Assembly (NCBI GenBank): GCA_030705675.1 | Contig: JAUZPZ010000006.1 | Location: 1 to 32,617, forward strand | DNA from: Bacillota bacterium | GTDB lineage: Bacteria > Bacillota > Clostridia > RUG12999 | Direction: 5' to 3' | DNA: 32,617 nt | Part shown: positions 17,173-25,662 of the stretch, piece after piece | Numbering within the stretch: position 1 is the first letter of the stretch | Layout of the letters: the number at the start of each line of letters is the position of its first letter | Made by a program: the position numbers and the translations under genes | Notes under the pieces: model-generated | Seen by the model: the letters and a program-made list of their open reading frames with translations, nothing else | The model's database searches: none | What the model was told of the DNA's origin: nothing

Positions 17173-17715
17173 TTATGCTCCATACTGCATGCTTTCACTG
17201 ATTTTATTTGAATTTTCTTCATTTGTAAGAATAGACAGCAGTTTAAACCCAAACAAATGTGCCGTGCCCGCGCCTCTTGATGTGATAATACATCCATCTT
17301 CCTCAACAGCGCTTTCAGTATAAATGCAGTCTGTCATATCCTTCTTATACGACGGAAAACTTGTTGCCCTTTTTCCTTTTAGCAGTCCATAATCGTAAAA
17401 TATCGACGGAGCCGCGCAAATTGCCGCAATTATTCCGCCGTTTTTATATGTTTCACCTATTGTTTTTTCCACAATTTCGCTTTTTCCAAGATTAGTGGCG
17501 CCCGGCATACCACCCGGAAGAATAATGCACTCCGCGCCCGCACTCATACTTTTAAATGTAATATCCGCAATAACAGATATGCCATGAGATCCCGTAACTA
17601 TCTTCTCATTTGTTATCGAAACCGTTTTGATTTCCACTCCGCCCCGGCGCAAAATATCTACCACTGCAAGAGCTTCAATTTCCTCAAAACCATCCGCAAG
17701 AAATAAATATACTAT
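17173..17715 (-). CDS. DJ-1/PfpI-family protein with apparent AUA start codon
   Basis: The track starts at an internal GTG (17664), which removes the first beta strand. The frame stays open upstream for 17 codons and encodes the expected family N-terminus IVYLFLADGFEEIEA, beginning with ATA at 17715, where relatives have Met. GGAGGA lies 6 nt before that ATA, and no ATG, GTG or TTG lies between the preceding TGA and the internal GTG. Started at ATA, the protein is 180 aa, the usual length, with Glu12 (equivalent to DJ-1 Glu18) and the nucleophile-elbow Cys100 in AAICAAPS. The family includes glyoxalase or deglycase-like and redox-sensing proteins; the exact activity is not predictable. The gene starts 12 bp after the rbgA stop codon. 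Confidence 0.8.
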   Translation of the reverse strand: MVYLFLADGFEEIEALAVVDILRRGGVEIKTVSITNEKIVTGSHGISVIADITFKSMSAGAECIILPGGMPGATNLGKSEIVEKTIGETYKNGGIIAAICAAPSIFYDYGLLKGKRATSFPSYKKDMTDCIYTESAVEEDGCIITSRGAGTAHLFGFKLLSILTNEENSNKISESMQYGA

Positions 17716-17727
17716 TTTTCTTCCTCC

Positions 17728-18573
17728 TCATTCCGGCAGTTCCAGAGTTATTGTTCCTATTTTACATTCACGGAATTCATTGAGCACCATGTTTGCTCCG
17801 CGAAAATAGTTATATTCGCCCTTTCCCTGCAAAAATCCACGTTTATCGCAAATTTCTTCCAATATTTCATAGCCTTTTTTATCTTTAATATCTGCAATTT
17901 TATATCTCTCGCACAAATTTTCCGAATAATTGTCGCGCAAATATTCAAGCAATATACATGCAAGTTCTTCCACGTCTATAATTTCGTCCTTTATCGCTCC
18001 TGTAAAAGCCAGACGTAAAGCTATTTTCTCATTATCAAATTTCGGCCAAAGTACCCCCGGCATATCCAACAATTCCACGCCGTCCTTCATTCTTATCCAC
18101 TGCTGTGACTTTGTGATTCCGGGGCGATCCCCCGTTTTTGTCCCCGCCCGTCCTGCAATTTTATTTATAAATGAAGACTTTCCCACATTTGGAATACCGC
18201 ACACCATTATTTTTACACTGCGGTTTATTCCGCGCTTTTTGTCTCTTTCAATTTTTTCTGCCAGCACTTTTTTTGCAATTGTGTTCAGCTTTTCAAGTCC
18301 TTTTCCGTTAATGCTGTTTACCCCAATAACAGAAATACCCCGTTTCTCAAAATACTCAACCCACTTACGTGTTGCTTTTTCATCCGCCATATCTACTTTA
18401 TTCAGAATCAAAACTCTCGGTTTTTCCCCTATTATTTTATCAATTTCAGGGTTACGCGACGAAAGAGGCAATCTGGCATCAACAAGCTCTGCCACAACAT
18501 CTACTATTTTCATACTCTCGGACATAAGGCGTCTGGTCTTCGCCATATGTCCCGGAAACCATTGCAATTCCAT
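17728..18573 (-). CDS. rbgA: Ribosome biogenesis GTPase RbgA (YlqF)
   Basis: The start is set at the ATG at 18573 (MELQWFPGHMAKT), where AAAAGGAG lies 8 nt upstream, rather than 18 codons earlier as in the track. The 281-aa length is typical. RbgA is a circularly permuted GTPase that binds the 45S precursor and completes the large ribosomal subunit. The permuted order is visible: G4 LNKVD comes first, then G1 GIPNVGKSS and G3 DMPGV. The N-terminal WFPGHMAK motif is the family signature. It lies downstream of rplS and the signal peptidase gene, the same neighbourhood as in Bacillus subtilis, where ylqF follows sipS and rplS. Confidence 0.96.
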   Translation of the reverse strand: MELQWFPGHMAKTRRLMSESMKIVDVVAELVDARLPLSSRNPEIDKIIGEKPRVLILNKVDMADEKATRKWVEYFEKRGISVIGVNSINGKGLEKLNTIAKKVLAEKIERDKKRGINRSVKIMVCGIPNVGKSSFINKIAGRAGTKTGDRPGITKSQQWIRMKDGVELLDMPGVLWPKFDNEKIALRLAFTGAIKDEIIDVEELACILLEYLRDNYSENLCERYKIADIKDKKGYEILEEICDKRGFLQGKGEYNYFRGANMVLNEFRECKIGTITLELPE

Positions 18574-18600
18574 ATTTGTGGCTCCTTTTCCATAACTTTT

Positions 18601-18632
18601 AAAAATAAAGGGGTGTTTATTATACACCCCTC
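18601..18632 (-). terminator. Terminator between signal peptidase gene and rbgA
   Basis: On the minus strand AGGGGTGT, a 7-nt loop and ACACCCCT are followed by TTATTTTT. It would end or attenuate the signal peptidase transcript before rbgA. Confidence 0.75.
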
Positions 18633-18642
18633 GTCAATACTG

Positions 18643-19359
18643 TTATCGTTCTATATCTTTGAAACTCGTTCCAATCTTATTTACAGGCCATACTCTTACA
18701 ACGGCTTTACCCAATATATCGTTTATAGGAACCACTCCAACAGCGTCATAACGGCTGTCATAGCTGTTATTTCTGTTGTCTCCCATTACAAATACGCAAT
18801 TTTTTGGAACAACTTCAGATGATTTTCCCGTTTTGCTGAAATCACCAAACCTGTCAGGCTCTATCGTAGCCATAACATAAGGTTCGTCTAAGGTCTTTCC
18901 GTCCACTATTACAAGACCTTTCTTATAATCAAAACTTACTGTTTGCCCTTCAGTTGCAATTATGCGTTTTACATACGGAGTCTCAGGACTGTTAACAGGT
19001 CTGAATATAATTACATCACCATATTTAAGCGAGTCATTGCTGAGTCTTGACACTACCATGCGTTCAGCATTATGAAGCGTAGGTTCCATCGACTGTCCGT
19101 CAACATAAACCATTGTAAATACAAAGGTGCGCAAAAACATAGCCACAACAAAAGCCACAACAAGAGCCTGAACCCATTCAAAAATCTCCGTACCCACAGA
19201 ACTTCCTTCTTTCGGCTCTTCCTTTTTATTTTCCGCTGCAAGACCTGTAGTTTCCGCTGTAGACACAGTATCCTCATTGGACACCGTGATGTCTTCCTCG
19301 GATATATTATTTTCGGGAATATTATTTCCGTCTTCGGGAACTTTGTTTTCTTCTTCCAT
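18643..19359 (-). CDS. lepB: Signal peptidase I
   Basis: The 238-aa membrane protease removes signal peptides from exported proteins such as the two surface proteins in this window. It begins with an unusually long acidic, low-complexity cytosolic extension (residues 1-55), followed by one membrane anchor (about 60-84). The catalytic Ser90 is in DGQSMEPTL and the general-base Lys131 is in YVKRIIA. The GDNRNNSYDSR box matches the family. The start is supported by AAAGGA 7 nt upstream. Gram-positive genomes often carry several paralogues (sipS, sipT and others), so the symbol lepB is used in the general sense. Confidence 0.95.
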   Translation of the reverse strand: MEEENKVPEDGNNIPENNISEEDITVSNEDTVSTAETTGLAAENKKEEPKEGSSVGTEIFEWVQALVVAFVVAMFLRTFVFTMVYVDGQSMEPTLHNAERMVVSRLSNDSLKYGDVIIFRPVNSPETPYVKRIIATEGQTVSFDYKKGLVIVDGKTLDEPYVMATIEPDRFGDFSKTGKSSEVVPKNCVFVMGDNRNNSYDSRYDAVGVVPINDILGKAVVRVWPVNKIGTSFKDIER

Positions 19360-19393
19360 ATTAATTTCCTTTCATAATCTATCAAGAAAATAA

Positions 19394-19424
19394 AAGAGGA
19401 CGCCGCGATACGGCACCCCCTCAA
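19394..19424 (-). terminator. Terminator after rplS
   Basis: On the minus strand GAGG..GTGCCG, a TATCG loop and CGGCGTCCTC are followed by TTTTATTTTC. It lies between rplS and the signal peptidase gene and probably separates or attenuates them. Confidence 0.7.
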
Positions 19425-19459
19425 ACGCTGTTTCAGAGCAGGCCGCTCTCAAACCATTT

Positions 19460-19810
19460 TTATCGACCAAGCTTTTCTTTAACTTTAGCAGCCTTACCGA
19501 CTCTGTCACGCAGATAATACAAACGGGCACGTCTTACCTTACCTGCTCTTATAACTTCAACAGCCGCTACATTCGGTGAATGAATAGGGAAAGTTTTTTC
19601 AACGCCGCATCCATGCGCCATACGTCTAACAGTGAAAGTTTCTGAGATGCCGCCATTTTTTTTGCGGATAACCGTACCTTCAAACATCTGTATTCTTTCT
19701 CTTGAACCCTCAACGATTTTGTTGTGTACTCTTACTGTATCACCAATTTCAAAAGCAGGAATTTCTTTTTTCATCTGCTCCTGACCGATTGCCCTTACGA
19801 TTTCAAGCAT
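19460..19810 (-). CDS. rplS: Large-subunit ribosomal protein L19
   Basis: The 116-aa sequence is a full-length bL19: [29 protein letters not shown] at the N-terminus, the [10 protein letters not shown] core and the C-terminal [19 protein letters not shown]19 sits at the interface of the 30S and 50S subunits. AAGGAGA lies 8 nt before the ATG. A consensus promoter and a leader of about 70 nt precede it, and a terminator follows. The usual rimM-trmD partners upstream are absent here; instead the gene has its own promoter and an acyltransferase gene lies further upstream. Confidence 0.98.
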   Translation of the reverse strand: MLEIVRAIGQEQMKKEIPAFEIGDTVRVHNKIVEGSRERIQMFEGTVIRKKNGGISETFTVRRMAHGCGVEKTFPIHSPNVAAVEVIRAGKVRRARLYYLRDRVGKAAKVKEKLGR

Positions 19811-19882
19811 ATTTTTCTCTCCTTATTTCATAGGCATTCGTGCAACAAAACCATGGTCGCAGAGGACTACCCGTAATTACAT
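19811..19882 (-). promoter_or_regulatory. Probable L19 (rplS) leader RNA
   Basis: The transcript between the rplS promoter and its ribosome binding site carries a GC-richer structured patch (GGGTAGTCCTCTGCGACC...TTGCACGAATGCC) unlike the AT-rich surroundings. Low-GC Firmicutes have an autogenous L19 leader at this position. Assignment rests on position and general appearance, not on a covariance search. Confidence 0.55.
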
Positions 19883-19888
19883 TTCCAT

Positions 19889-19917
19889 ATTATATCACAA
19901 ATTATCTTCATTGTCAA
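19889..19917 (-). promoter_or_regulatory. Consensus promoter of rplS
   Basis: On the minus strand TTGACA (19917-19912), 17 bases, then TATAAT (19894-19889). Confidence 0.9.
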
Positions 19918-19985
19918 GTACTTTTACGCTCAAAAATACATTTTTTTCAGCAGTCGATTTTGTGCAAAAATATCATGTGTAAGCT

Positions 19986-20012
19986 GTAAAAAGTAGCGGT
20001 ATACCGCTACTA
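19986..20012 (-). terminator. Probable terminator of the acyltransferase gene
   Basis: A 20-bp perfect palindrome, AGTAGCGGTATACCGCTACT, is followed on the minus strand by TTTTTAC. It lies about 165 bp past the acyltransferase stop codon. The intervening AT-rich bases show no gene. Confidence 0.7.
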
Positions 20013-20176
20013 TAGAAATCCCCCGGATTAGTATTTATATTACATTCTCTAAATAAATGAATAGGCTTTCAAATATAATTCATATATAAATCTTACAATT
20101 TTATAATCCTCATAACGATATATTGCACCTTTTATTTTTCACTTATATTCTGGCGCATTTGCGCTATTTTTAATCT

Positions 20177-20692
20177 TTATACAGTCTTTTTAGGTCTATA
20201 TCCTATAATTTTACTGTCCGGCGGAAAATCGCCTTTGACCACTGTACCAGCACCCACTACGCTATTGTCGCCAATTTTCGTATTCCGCAAAATTACGGCA
20301 TTTGCTCCTACCCATACGTTATTTCCGATTATTATAGGTCCGGTCAAAAATTCGGAGTCCTTATTTTTATAGTTATGGTCATGGTCTACAATAACAACAT
20401 TATTTCCAAACTTACAGTTATTGCCTATCTCGATCCTATCTTTACATGTGACCGCTCCGTTTATATTAAAAAAGCAATAATCCCCTATTTTTAACTGACC
20501 GGCATTCACCCCTATGTAAAGTCCGTTACTATTATAGTTTTGCCTGCCCAAGACTACCGTACCGCCATTTTTCACTTTTAAATTAATTCCCCAAAATTTT
20601 TGAATCATACTTCCGGAGATTTTACCCGGGTATCTTAATTTTAAAAAAAGCATTCTAATAAAATTTATACCATAAAGAAAAATTTTATGCAT
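20177..20692 (-). CDS. Left-handed beta-helix (hexapeptide) acyltransferase
   Basis: The start is placed at the ATG at 20692 (MHKIFLYG), which has GGAAGGG 6 nt upstream; the track's start is a TTG five codons earlier. The 171-aa product has a basic hydrophobic N-terminal helix. From about residue 45 it has imperfect hexapeptide repeats such as IGVNAG, IGNNCKFGNNV, IGNNVWVGANAVIL and IGDNSVVGAGTVV, which build the trimeric beta-helix of O-acetyl and N-acetyltransferases. The conserved His pair region VDHDHNY fits the catalytic histidine of the maltose/galactoside/WbbJ-type acetyltransferases. It probably transfers an acetyl group from acetyl-CoA to a sugar of the cell envelope. The substrate cannot be told. 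It stands alone with its own terminator. Confidence 0.88.
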   Translation of the reverse strand: MHKIFLYGINFIRMLFLKLRYPGKISGSMIQKFWGINLKVKNGGTVVLGRQNYNSNGLYIGVNAGQLKIGDYCFFNINGAVTCKDRIEIGNNCKFGNNVVIVDHDHNYKNKDSEFLTGPIIIGNNVWVGANAVILRNTKIGDNSVVGAGTVVKGDFPPDSKIIGYRPKKTV

Positions 20693-20786
20693 AAATATCC
20701 CTTCCAAACCTCTAATATTAATTCCTTATTATTTATTTTATAGCATTTTTGTATTTTTGTCAATGAAAAAAGCTTTTTTTATAGGT

Positions 20787-20818
20787 AAAAACCGACAAAA
20801 TTTTATTCTGTCGGCTTT
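20787..20818 (-). terminator. Terminator overlapping the tepA-like stop codon
   Basis: On the minus strand CCGACA and TGTCGG pair across a loop that contains the TAA stop codon, followed by TTTTTACC. Confidence 0.7.
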
Positions 20819-21495
20819 TGATTGTCTGCATTTTTTATTTCATAAAGTTTATTTATAGCGTCGCAAATAGTGCCGACGCTGTCAATAATTCCTTCTTTAA
20901 CGGCTTCGTCGCCGCTTAAAATTGTCCCCACATCGGTTGCTATCATTTTGGTATTCATCATAAGCTCTTTTAATCTGTCATTGCTTATTTTGCTGTTACG
21001 GACAATAAATTCGTTTATTCTGTCCTGCATTTTTTCAAGCATACAAAATGTCTGGGGCGAACTTATTACCGTACCGCTTAGCCTCACAGGATGCAAAGTC
21101 ATTGTTGCGGTAGGTGTTATAAAAGAATATTTTGAAGACACGGCAAGTGGTATTCCTATACTGTGCCCCCCGCCGATAACCAGAGAAACCGTAGGTTTTT
21201 TTATACCCGATATCATTTCGGCGATTGCAAGTCCCGCTTCCACATCTCCTCCCATTGTGTTAAGCATTATAATCACACCGTCTATCGAATCATCTTCCTG
21301 TATATTTACAAGCAGCGGTAAAAGGTGTTCATATTTTGTAGTTTTATTTTCAGGCGGCAAAACATTGTGTCCTTCAATTTGTCCTATAATTGTCAGACAG
21401 AAAAACTTTCCCCGGCTCCCGTTTATTAATGCCATCCCGTAGTCATGGACATTTTCGTTCTTTTCTTCTTTATTTACATTTTTCTCATCGCTCAT
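20803..21495 (-). CDS. tepA: ClpP-like protease of the TepA family
   Basis: I start at the ATG at 21495 (MSDEKNVNKE) because GGAGGTG lies 6 nt upstream; the track's start is a GTG inside that motif. The 230-aa protein has the ClpP/crotonase fold: a hydrophobic strand IDGVIIMLNTMGGDVEAGLAIAE, the nucleophile region GGGHSIG with Ser, and the active-site His in TLHPVR. TepA (YmfB) proteins are ClpP-related serine peptidases in Firmicutes, reported to aid protein export or to degrade signal peptides. The charged N-terminal 20 residues are not a signal peptide, so it should be cytosolic or membrane-associated. It diverges from the aroE operon across a promoter gap of about 110 bp. Confidence 0.85.
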   Translation of the reverse strand: MSDEKNVNKEEKNENVHDYGMALINGSRGKFFCLTIIGQIEGHNVLPPENKTTKYEHLLPLLVNIQEDDSIDGVIIMLNTMGGDVEAGLAIAEMISGIKKPTVSLVIGGGHSIGIPLAVSSKYSFITPTATMTLHPVRLSGTVISSPQTFCMLEKMQDRINEFIVRNSKISNDRLKELMMNTKMIATDVGTILSGDEAVKEGIIDSVGTICDAINKLYEIKNADNQKPTE

Positions 21496-21541
21496 TATTT
21501 GCACCTCCGTTGTTATTAAGCTTATTATTGCACTTTAGTAC

Positions 21542-21570
21542 TTGATTATACACTATTTTTATGTTATACT
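21542..21570 (+). promoter_or_regulatory. Probable promoter of the aroE operon
   Basis: TTGATT, 17 bases, then TATACT, 36 bp before the aroE ATG. The same segment on the minus strand contains TATAAT (21550-21545), suggesting overlapping divergent promoters with the tepA-like gene. Confidence 0.65.
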
Positions 21571-21606
21571 TAATCTTAAGAAAATTTTTACAAGGATTGA
21601 TTTTTT

Positions 21607-22449
21607 ATGCATAAACATTTTGCAGTGCTCGGATATCCAATAGGTCACAGTCTTTCCCCTGCTTTGCATAATGAAATATTTGATATGAAGGGGCTTGATT
21701 GTTCATATGAGGCATTGCTTATGCCTTCTGAAAACCTGGCGGAAGAATTTTTTATGCTTTCAAAAAAATACGCAGGTTTCAATCTGACAATTCCTCTGAA
21801 AGAAAAGGTTATACCCCTTCTCGATAAAATAGACCCGTTCGCGAAAACTCTTGGCAGTGTCAACACTGTAAAATGCACAGAAAACGGTACAATAGGGTAT
21901 TCTACTGATATGGCGGGTTTTATGCGTTCTATGGACGCAAACGGGATAAACTTAACAAAAAAGAAAGTGCTTATTATCGGCGGTGGCGGCGTTGCACGCG
22001 TAATTGCCTTTGCCTGCGCTGAAAATCTTTGTGATATAACAATAGCTTTGCGTAATACGTCAAAATCGGCGCCTCTTTTGAAGGAAATCAAAACCCGCTT
22101 TGGCATAAATGCGGCAGTTGTTCCTATTGATGACATATCGGGAAGTTTTGATTTGCTTCTTCAATGTACTCCCGTGGGTATGTTTCCCCACCCCGATTTT
22201 TGCCCTGTTTCGGACAAGGTAATAGGTAATTGCAAAGTAGTATTTGACACTATATACAACCCTTTTGAAACGCTTATTATAAAAAAAGCCGCACAGCTTG
22301 GCGTAAAGACGGTAAACGGACTTGAAATGTTGGTTTACCAGGGTCTTGTTTCTCAGGAAATATGGCTGGGTCTTGAGTTTTCGAAAGCTGAAACAGACCA
22401 TCTTATTGCACTTTTGTCTAAAAAATTAATTTCGGAGGCACGCAAATGA
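21607..22449 (+). CDS. aroE: Shikimate dehydrogenase
   Basis: The 280-aa enzyme reduces 3-dehydroshikimate to shikimate with NADPH in the cytosol. The substrate site shows GYPIGHSLSP at the N-terminus, the catalytic Lys in FNLTIPLKEK, and Asp in the GYSTDMAGF loop. The nucleotide-binding loop is IIGGGGVARV, and the C-terminal NGLEMLVYQG helix is typical. AAGGA precedes the ATG at about 10 nt. It is the first gene of a plus-strand operon, and its last four bases (ATGA) overlap the start of aroK. Confidence 0.97.
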   Translation: MHKHFAVLGYPIGHSLSPALHNEIFDMKGLDCSYEALLMPSENLAEEFFMLSKKYAGFNLTIPLKEKVIPLLDKIDPFAKTLGSVNTVKCTENGTIGYSTDMAGFMRSMDANGINLTKKKVLIIGGGGVARVIAFACAENLCDITIALRNTSKSAPLLKEIKTRFGINAAVVPIDDISGSFDLLLQCTPVGMFPHPDFCPVSDKVIGNCKVVFDTIYNPFETLIIKKAAQLGVKTVNGLEMLVYQGLVSQEIWLGLEFSKAETDHLIALLSKKLISEARK

Positions 22450-22958
22450 AAAATATTTCACTGATAGGTTTTATGGCGTGCGGAAAAAGTACAATAGGGC
22501 GCGTTCTTGCCCACGAAATGAAATATTCTTTTGTTGACATTGATAAGAAAATCGAAAAACGACAAAAAATGAAAATCTCAAAAATATTTGATACGCACGG
22601 CGAGGAGTATTTCCGCAAAGTCGAGACAGAAACTCTTGAAAAATATCTTCTTAAAGAAAAAACCGTTATTTCTACGGGCGGAGGAATTGTGCTCAACCCG
22701 AAAAATGTCGATATTCTTTATGAAAATTCCTTTGTCGTCTTTTTAGACGTACCTTTTGATATACTGGCGGAACGCGCCGCGGCAAATAATCAACGGCCTC
22801 TTTTCCGCGAAAGGGAAGCGGCCTACAAGTTATGGAGTGAACGGTATCCCATATACCGAAGCGCCGCCCATTTCATTATTAACGAGAATGAGGACATCAT
22901 ACTTAAAACCGTACACCGTATAATGGCAGAATATTATAATTATATGAAAAATCTTTGA
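22446..22958 (+). CDS. aroK: Shikimate kinase
   Basis: The 170-aa kinase phosphorylates shikimate at O3 with ATP, the step after AroE in chorismate synthesis. Motifs: P-loop GFMACGKST (Ala where many relatives have Gly), DID (residues 31-33 region), the GGG motif ISTGGGIV, and the lid-region NNQRPLF. The ATG overlaps the aroE stop in ATGA, so translation is coupled. The pairing with aroE supports the assignment over other small P-loop kinases. Confidence 0.97.
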   Translation: MKNISLIGFMACGKSTIGRVLAHEMKYSFVDIDKKIEKRQKMKISKIFDTHGEEYFRKVETETLEKYLLKEKTVISTGGGIVLNPKNVDILYENSFVVFLDVPFDILAERAAANNQRPLFREREAAYKLWSERYPIYRSAAHFIINENEDIILKTVHRIMAEYYNYMKNL

Positions 22959-22974
22959 CGGCGGGGGTCTTAAA

Positions 22975-25038
22975 ATGAACGGTGAAAACGAATACCTTTT
23001 AAAAGACATAACCTATGTAAAGGGCGTGGGCGAAGCAAAAGCAAAGCTGCTTGCCCGGCTCGGAATTTTCACCCTTTATGATATGCTCTGGTTTTTTCCC
23101 CGGTATGTCGAAGACAGAACTGAAATAAAACCCGTTTCCTCCCTTAAAGACGGCGAAACCGCTTGTATTTGCGCCGAAATTTATTCCGATGCGCAAGTAA
23201 TACGCGTTCGTTCCAATATGACGATATACTCTGTAATTGTAAAAGACGGTATGGATATTGCTACCATGATGTGGTTTAATAATAAATATATTAAAACTGC
23301 TTTCAAGCTTGGTGAAAAATACAACTTTTACGGCAAGGTTTCCAAAAAATTCGGGAAAATCCAAATGACCGCCCCAACCTATGAGGCATCAGAAAATAAT
23401 TTGCATACCGGACGTGTAGTGCCGGTATATTCACTTACGGAAAATTTACCTCAGAAAACAATTCGTATGGTGGCGAAAAACTGTGTTGACATGACGAAAG
23501 GCTGCATACATGAATATCTGCCCGATTATGTCAGAAAAGAATACAATCTATGCGAAATAAACTGGGCAATTTCCTCAATACATTTTCCCGAAACTGCGGG
23601 TGATTACGAATCCGCAAGACGAAGACTTGCCTTTGAAGAACTGCTTTTTATGCAATTGGGGCTGCTCCATCTGCGCCGGGCAAAAAAAAAGTACGGCGCG
23701 CCTGTGATAGATGGCTCGGCATATGCTGAGGAATTTATGAAAAAGGTCCCGTTTGAATTTACAAACGCGCAAAAAAAGGTATGCGATGAAATCCTGCACG
23801 ATATAAAATCCGGCATTGCCATGAGCAGGCTTATACAGGGAGATGTAGGTTCGGGTAAAACTATTGTGGCATTCTTTGCAATGCATTGCTGTGTTCGAAA
23901 TGGCAGGCAAGCCGCTCTTATGGCTCCCACCGAAGTACTTGCGCGCCAACATTATACCGCGTCACTTAGTTTTTTTGATGAAAAAGAAGTCGCTTTACTT
24001 ACCGGAAGCACCACCCCTTCTGAAAAGAAAAAAATACTTGAGCAGATAAAAGCCGGCAATATAAAAGTTATTATAGGCACTCATGCTTTATTGGAAGACA
24101 ATGTGGAGTTTTCAAACCTTTCGCTTATTATAACCGATGAACAGCATCGTTTTGGTGTAAATCAGCGGGCCTGCCTTGCAAAAAAAGGCAATACTCCGCA
24201 CGTGTTGGTAATGTCCGCCACTCCTATTCCGCGGACTTTGGCACTAATTTTATACGGAGATTTAAATATTTCGGTAATTGACGAATTGCCGCCCGGCCGC
24301 AAAACTGTGGATACTTTTGCCGTAAACGAGGATATGCGGGCTCGTATAGAAAAATTTACAGATAACGAAATAAGCAAAGGCAGGCAAGTATTTGTGGTAT
24401 GTCCGCTTGTCGAAAATTCGGAGAAGGTTGACTTGCAATCTGCCGTAAATCTTTACGAGCGTCTGCGTGATAAAGTGTTTTCAAACAGAAGAGTGGCTCT
24501 TTTGCACGGAAAAATGAAACCTTCCGTAAAAAACGCCGTAATGAAGGATTTTGCGGATGGAAAAACCGATATACTTGTTTCCACCACCGTAATTGAAGTG
24601 GGAATAAATGTACCAAACGCTTCTCTTATGATTATAGAAGATGCCCAGCGTTTCGGTCTGTCCACTCTTCATCAGTTGCGCGGAAGGGTAGGGCGCGGAA
24701 GCGACAAGGCTTACTGTATAATGATAGCCGATGCCGTAACCGACATCACAAAGCAGCGCCTTAATGTAATGTGCAGTACAAACGATGGTTTTGTAATAGC
24801 AAACAAGGATTTGGAGCTGCGCGGCCCCGGTGATTTTTTGGGAGTGCGCCAGCATGGTTTACCGGATCTGAAAATTGCAAACCTTGCAACGGACGGAGTT
24901 TTATTAAAAGAAGCAAATATCTGCGCGAAAAAAATACTTGAAAAGGACCCCTCTTTATTGCAAAAAGAACATTTAGGGATTAAAAGGAAAATAAACGATA
25001 TGTTCAAAGAAGGGGCAAAAGCCGGCATAATCAGCTGA
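22975..25038 (+). CDS. recG: ATP-dependent DNA helicase RecG
   Basis: The 687-aa protein remodels stalled replication forks and branched DNA. It has the N-terminal wedge/OB region (about 1-200, beginning DITYVKGVGEAKAKLLARLG). The superfamily 2 helicase core has Walker A GDVGSGKT, the Walker B variant DEQHRFGVNQR, motif III MSATPIPRT, and motif VI QLRGRVGRGS. The GPGDFLG segment near 610 is RecG-specific. It starts 16 bp after aroK, with a GGGGG-type ribosome binding site, and length is normal. Confidence 0.98.
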   Translation: MNGENEYLLKDITYVKGVGEAKAKLLARLGIFTLYDMLWFFPRYVEDRTEIKPVSSLKDGETACICAEIYSDAQVIRVRSNMTIYSVIVKDGMDIATMMWFNNKYIKTAFKLGEKYNFYGKVSKKFGKIQMTAPTYEASENNLHTGRVVPVYSLTENLPQKTIRMVAKNCVDMTKGCIHEYLPDYVRKEYNLCEINWAISSIHFPETAGDYESARRRLAFEELLFMQLGLLHLRRAKKKYGAPVIDGSAYAEEFMKKVPFEFTNAQKKVCDEILHDIKSGIAMSRLIQGDVGSGKTIVAFFAMHCCVRNGRQAALMAPTEVLARQHYTASLSFFDEKEVALLTGSTTPSEKKKILEQIKAGNIKVIIGTHALLEDNVEFSNLSLIITDEQHRFGVNQRACLAKKGNTPHVLVMSATPIPRTLALILYGDLNISVIDELPPGRKTVDTFAVNEDMRARIEKFTDNEISKGRQVFVVCPLVENSEKVDLQSAVNLYERLRDKVFSNRRVALLHGKMKPSVKNAVMKDFADGKTDILVSTTVIEVGINVPNASLMIIEDAQRFGLSTLHQLRGRVGRGSDKAYCIMIADAVTDITKQRLNVMCSTNDGFVIANKDLELRGPGDFLGVRQHGLPDLKIANLATDGVLLKEANICAKKILEKDPSLLQKEHLGIKRKINDMFKEGAKAGIIS

Positions 25039-25050
25039 GGAGGAATTAAA

Positions 25051-25539
25051 ATGGAAAGACGGGACAAAACAAATTATTATCTTGATATCGCTGAAACGGT
25101 ATTGGAACGCGGCACTTGCATGAGACGAAATTACGGCGCCATTATCGTGAAAAACGATGAAATTATTTCAACCGGTTATTCCGGAGCACCGCGGGGACGT
25201 AAAAATTGCAGTGAGCTTGGGTTTTGCTTACGCGAAAAACTGGGCATTCCACGCGGTGAAAGGTATGAAAAGTGCCGCTCCGTACACGCGGAAGCAAACG
25301 CAATTATAAGCGCTTCGCGGCGCGATATGATAGGCGCAACCATTTACCTTGTGGGCAGAGATATACCGTCCGGGGAACTTGTTGAAAATGCAAATTCATG
25401 CTCTATGTGTAAACGGCTTGTAATAAATTCGGGAATTGACCGGGTAATAGTAAGAGATACTCCCGATACATATAGAGCGATAAAAGTTCAGGATTGGATT
25501 GACAATGACGAATCACTCGGAAGTGATTTCGGATATTAA
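25051..25539 (+). CDS. Deoxycytidylate (dCMP) deaminase, ComEB-like
   Basis: The 162-aa zinc enzyme converts dCMP to dUMP, feeding thymidylate synthesis. The zinc ligands and catalytic Glu are in VHAEANAII, and the two cysteines are in SCSMCKRLV. The insert GYSGAPRGRKNCSELGFCLRE, with its extra Cys and substrate contacts, is typical of dCMP deaminases rather than cytidine or guanine deaminases. AGGAGG lies just before the ATG, 12 bp after the recG stop codon. It closes the aroE-aroK-recG operon and is followed by a strong terminator. Confidence 0.94.
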   Translation: MERRDKTNYYLDIAETVLERGTCMRRNYGAIIVKNDEIISTGYSGAPRGRKNCSELGFCLREKLGIPRGERYEKCRSVHAEANAIISASRRDMIGATIYLVGRDIPSGELVENANSCSMCKRLVINSGIDRVIVRDTPDTYRAIKVQDWIDNDESLGSDFGY

Positions 25540-25594
25540 GTATCTTATATGTTTAAAAATAGTCAGTCACATGGCGGCGGTGTTTGCTATTGTA

Positions 25595-25643
25595 AAAGGG
25601 ACTGTATCACAATTAACTTTGTGGTGCAGTCCCTTTGTTTTTA
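25595..25643 (+). terminator. Terminator of the aroE-aroK-recG-dCMP deaminase operon
   Basis: AAAGGGACTGTATCACAA pairs with TTGTGGTGCAGTCCCTTT (one or two wobble pairs) across TTAACT, followed by GTTTTTATTT. The long stem may also stop the convergent exporter transcript. Confidence 0.88.
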
Positions 25644-25662
25644 TTTGGTAAACCTTTTAGTT

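Noticed and set aside
17930-18595. 221-aa ORF antisense to rbgA
   Set aside because: Ser/Phe/Ile-rich shadow of a clearly real gene on the other strand.
20870-21442. 190-aa ORF antisense to the tepA-like gene
   Set aside because: Shadow ORF; the minus-strand protein has clear ClpP-fold motifs and a ribosome binding site.
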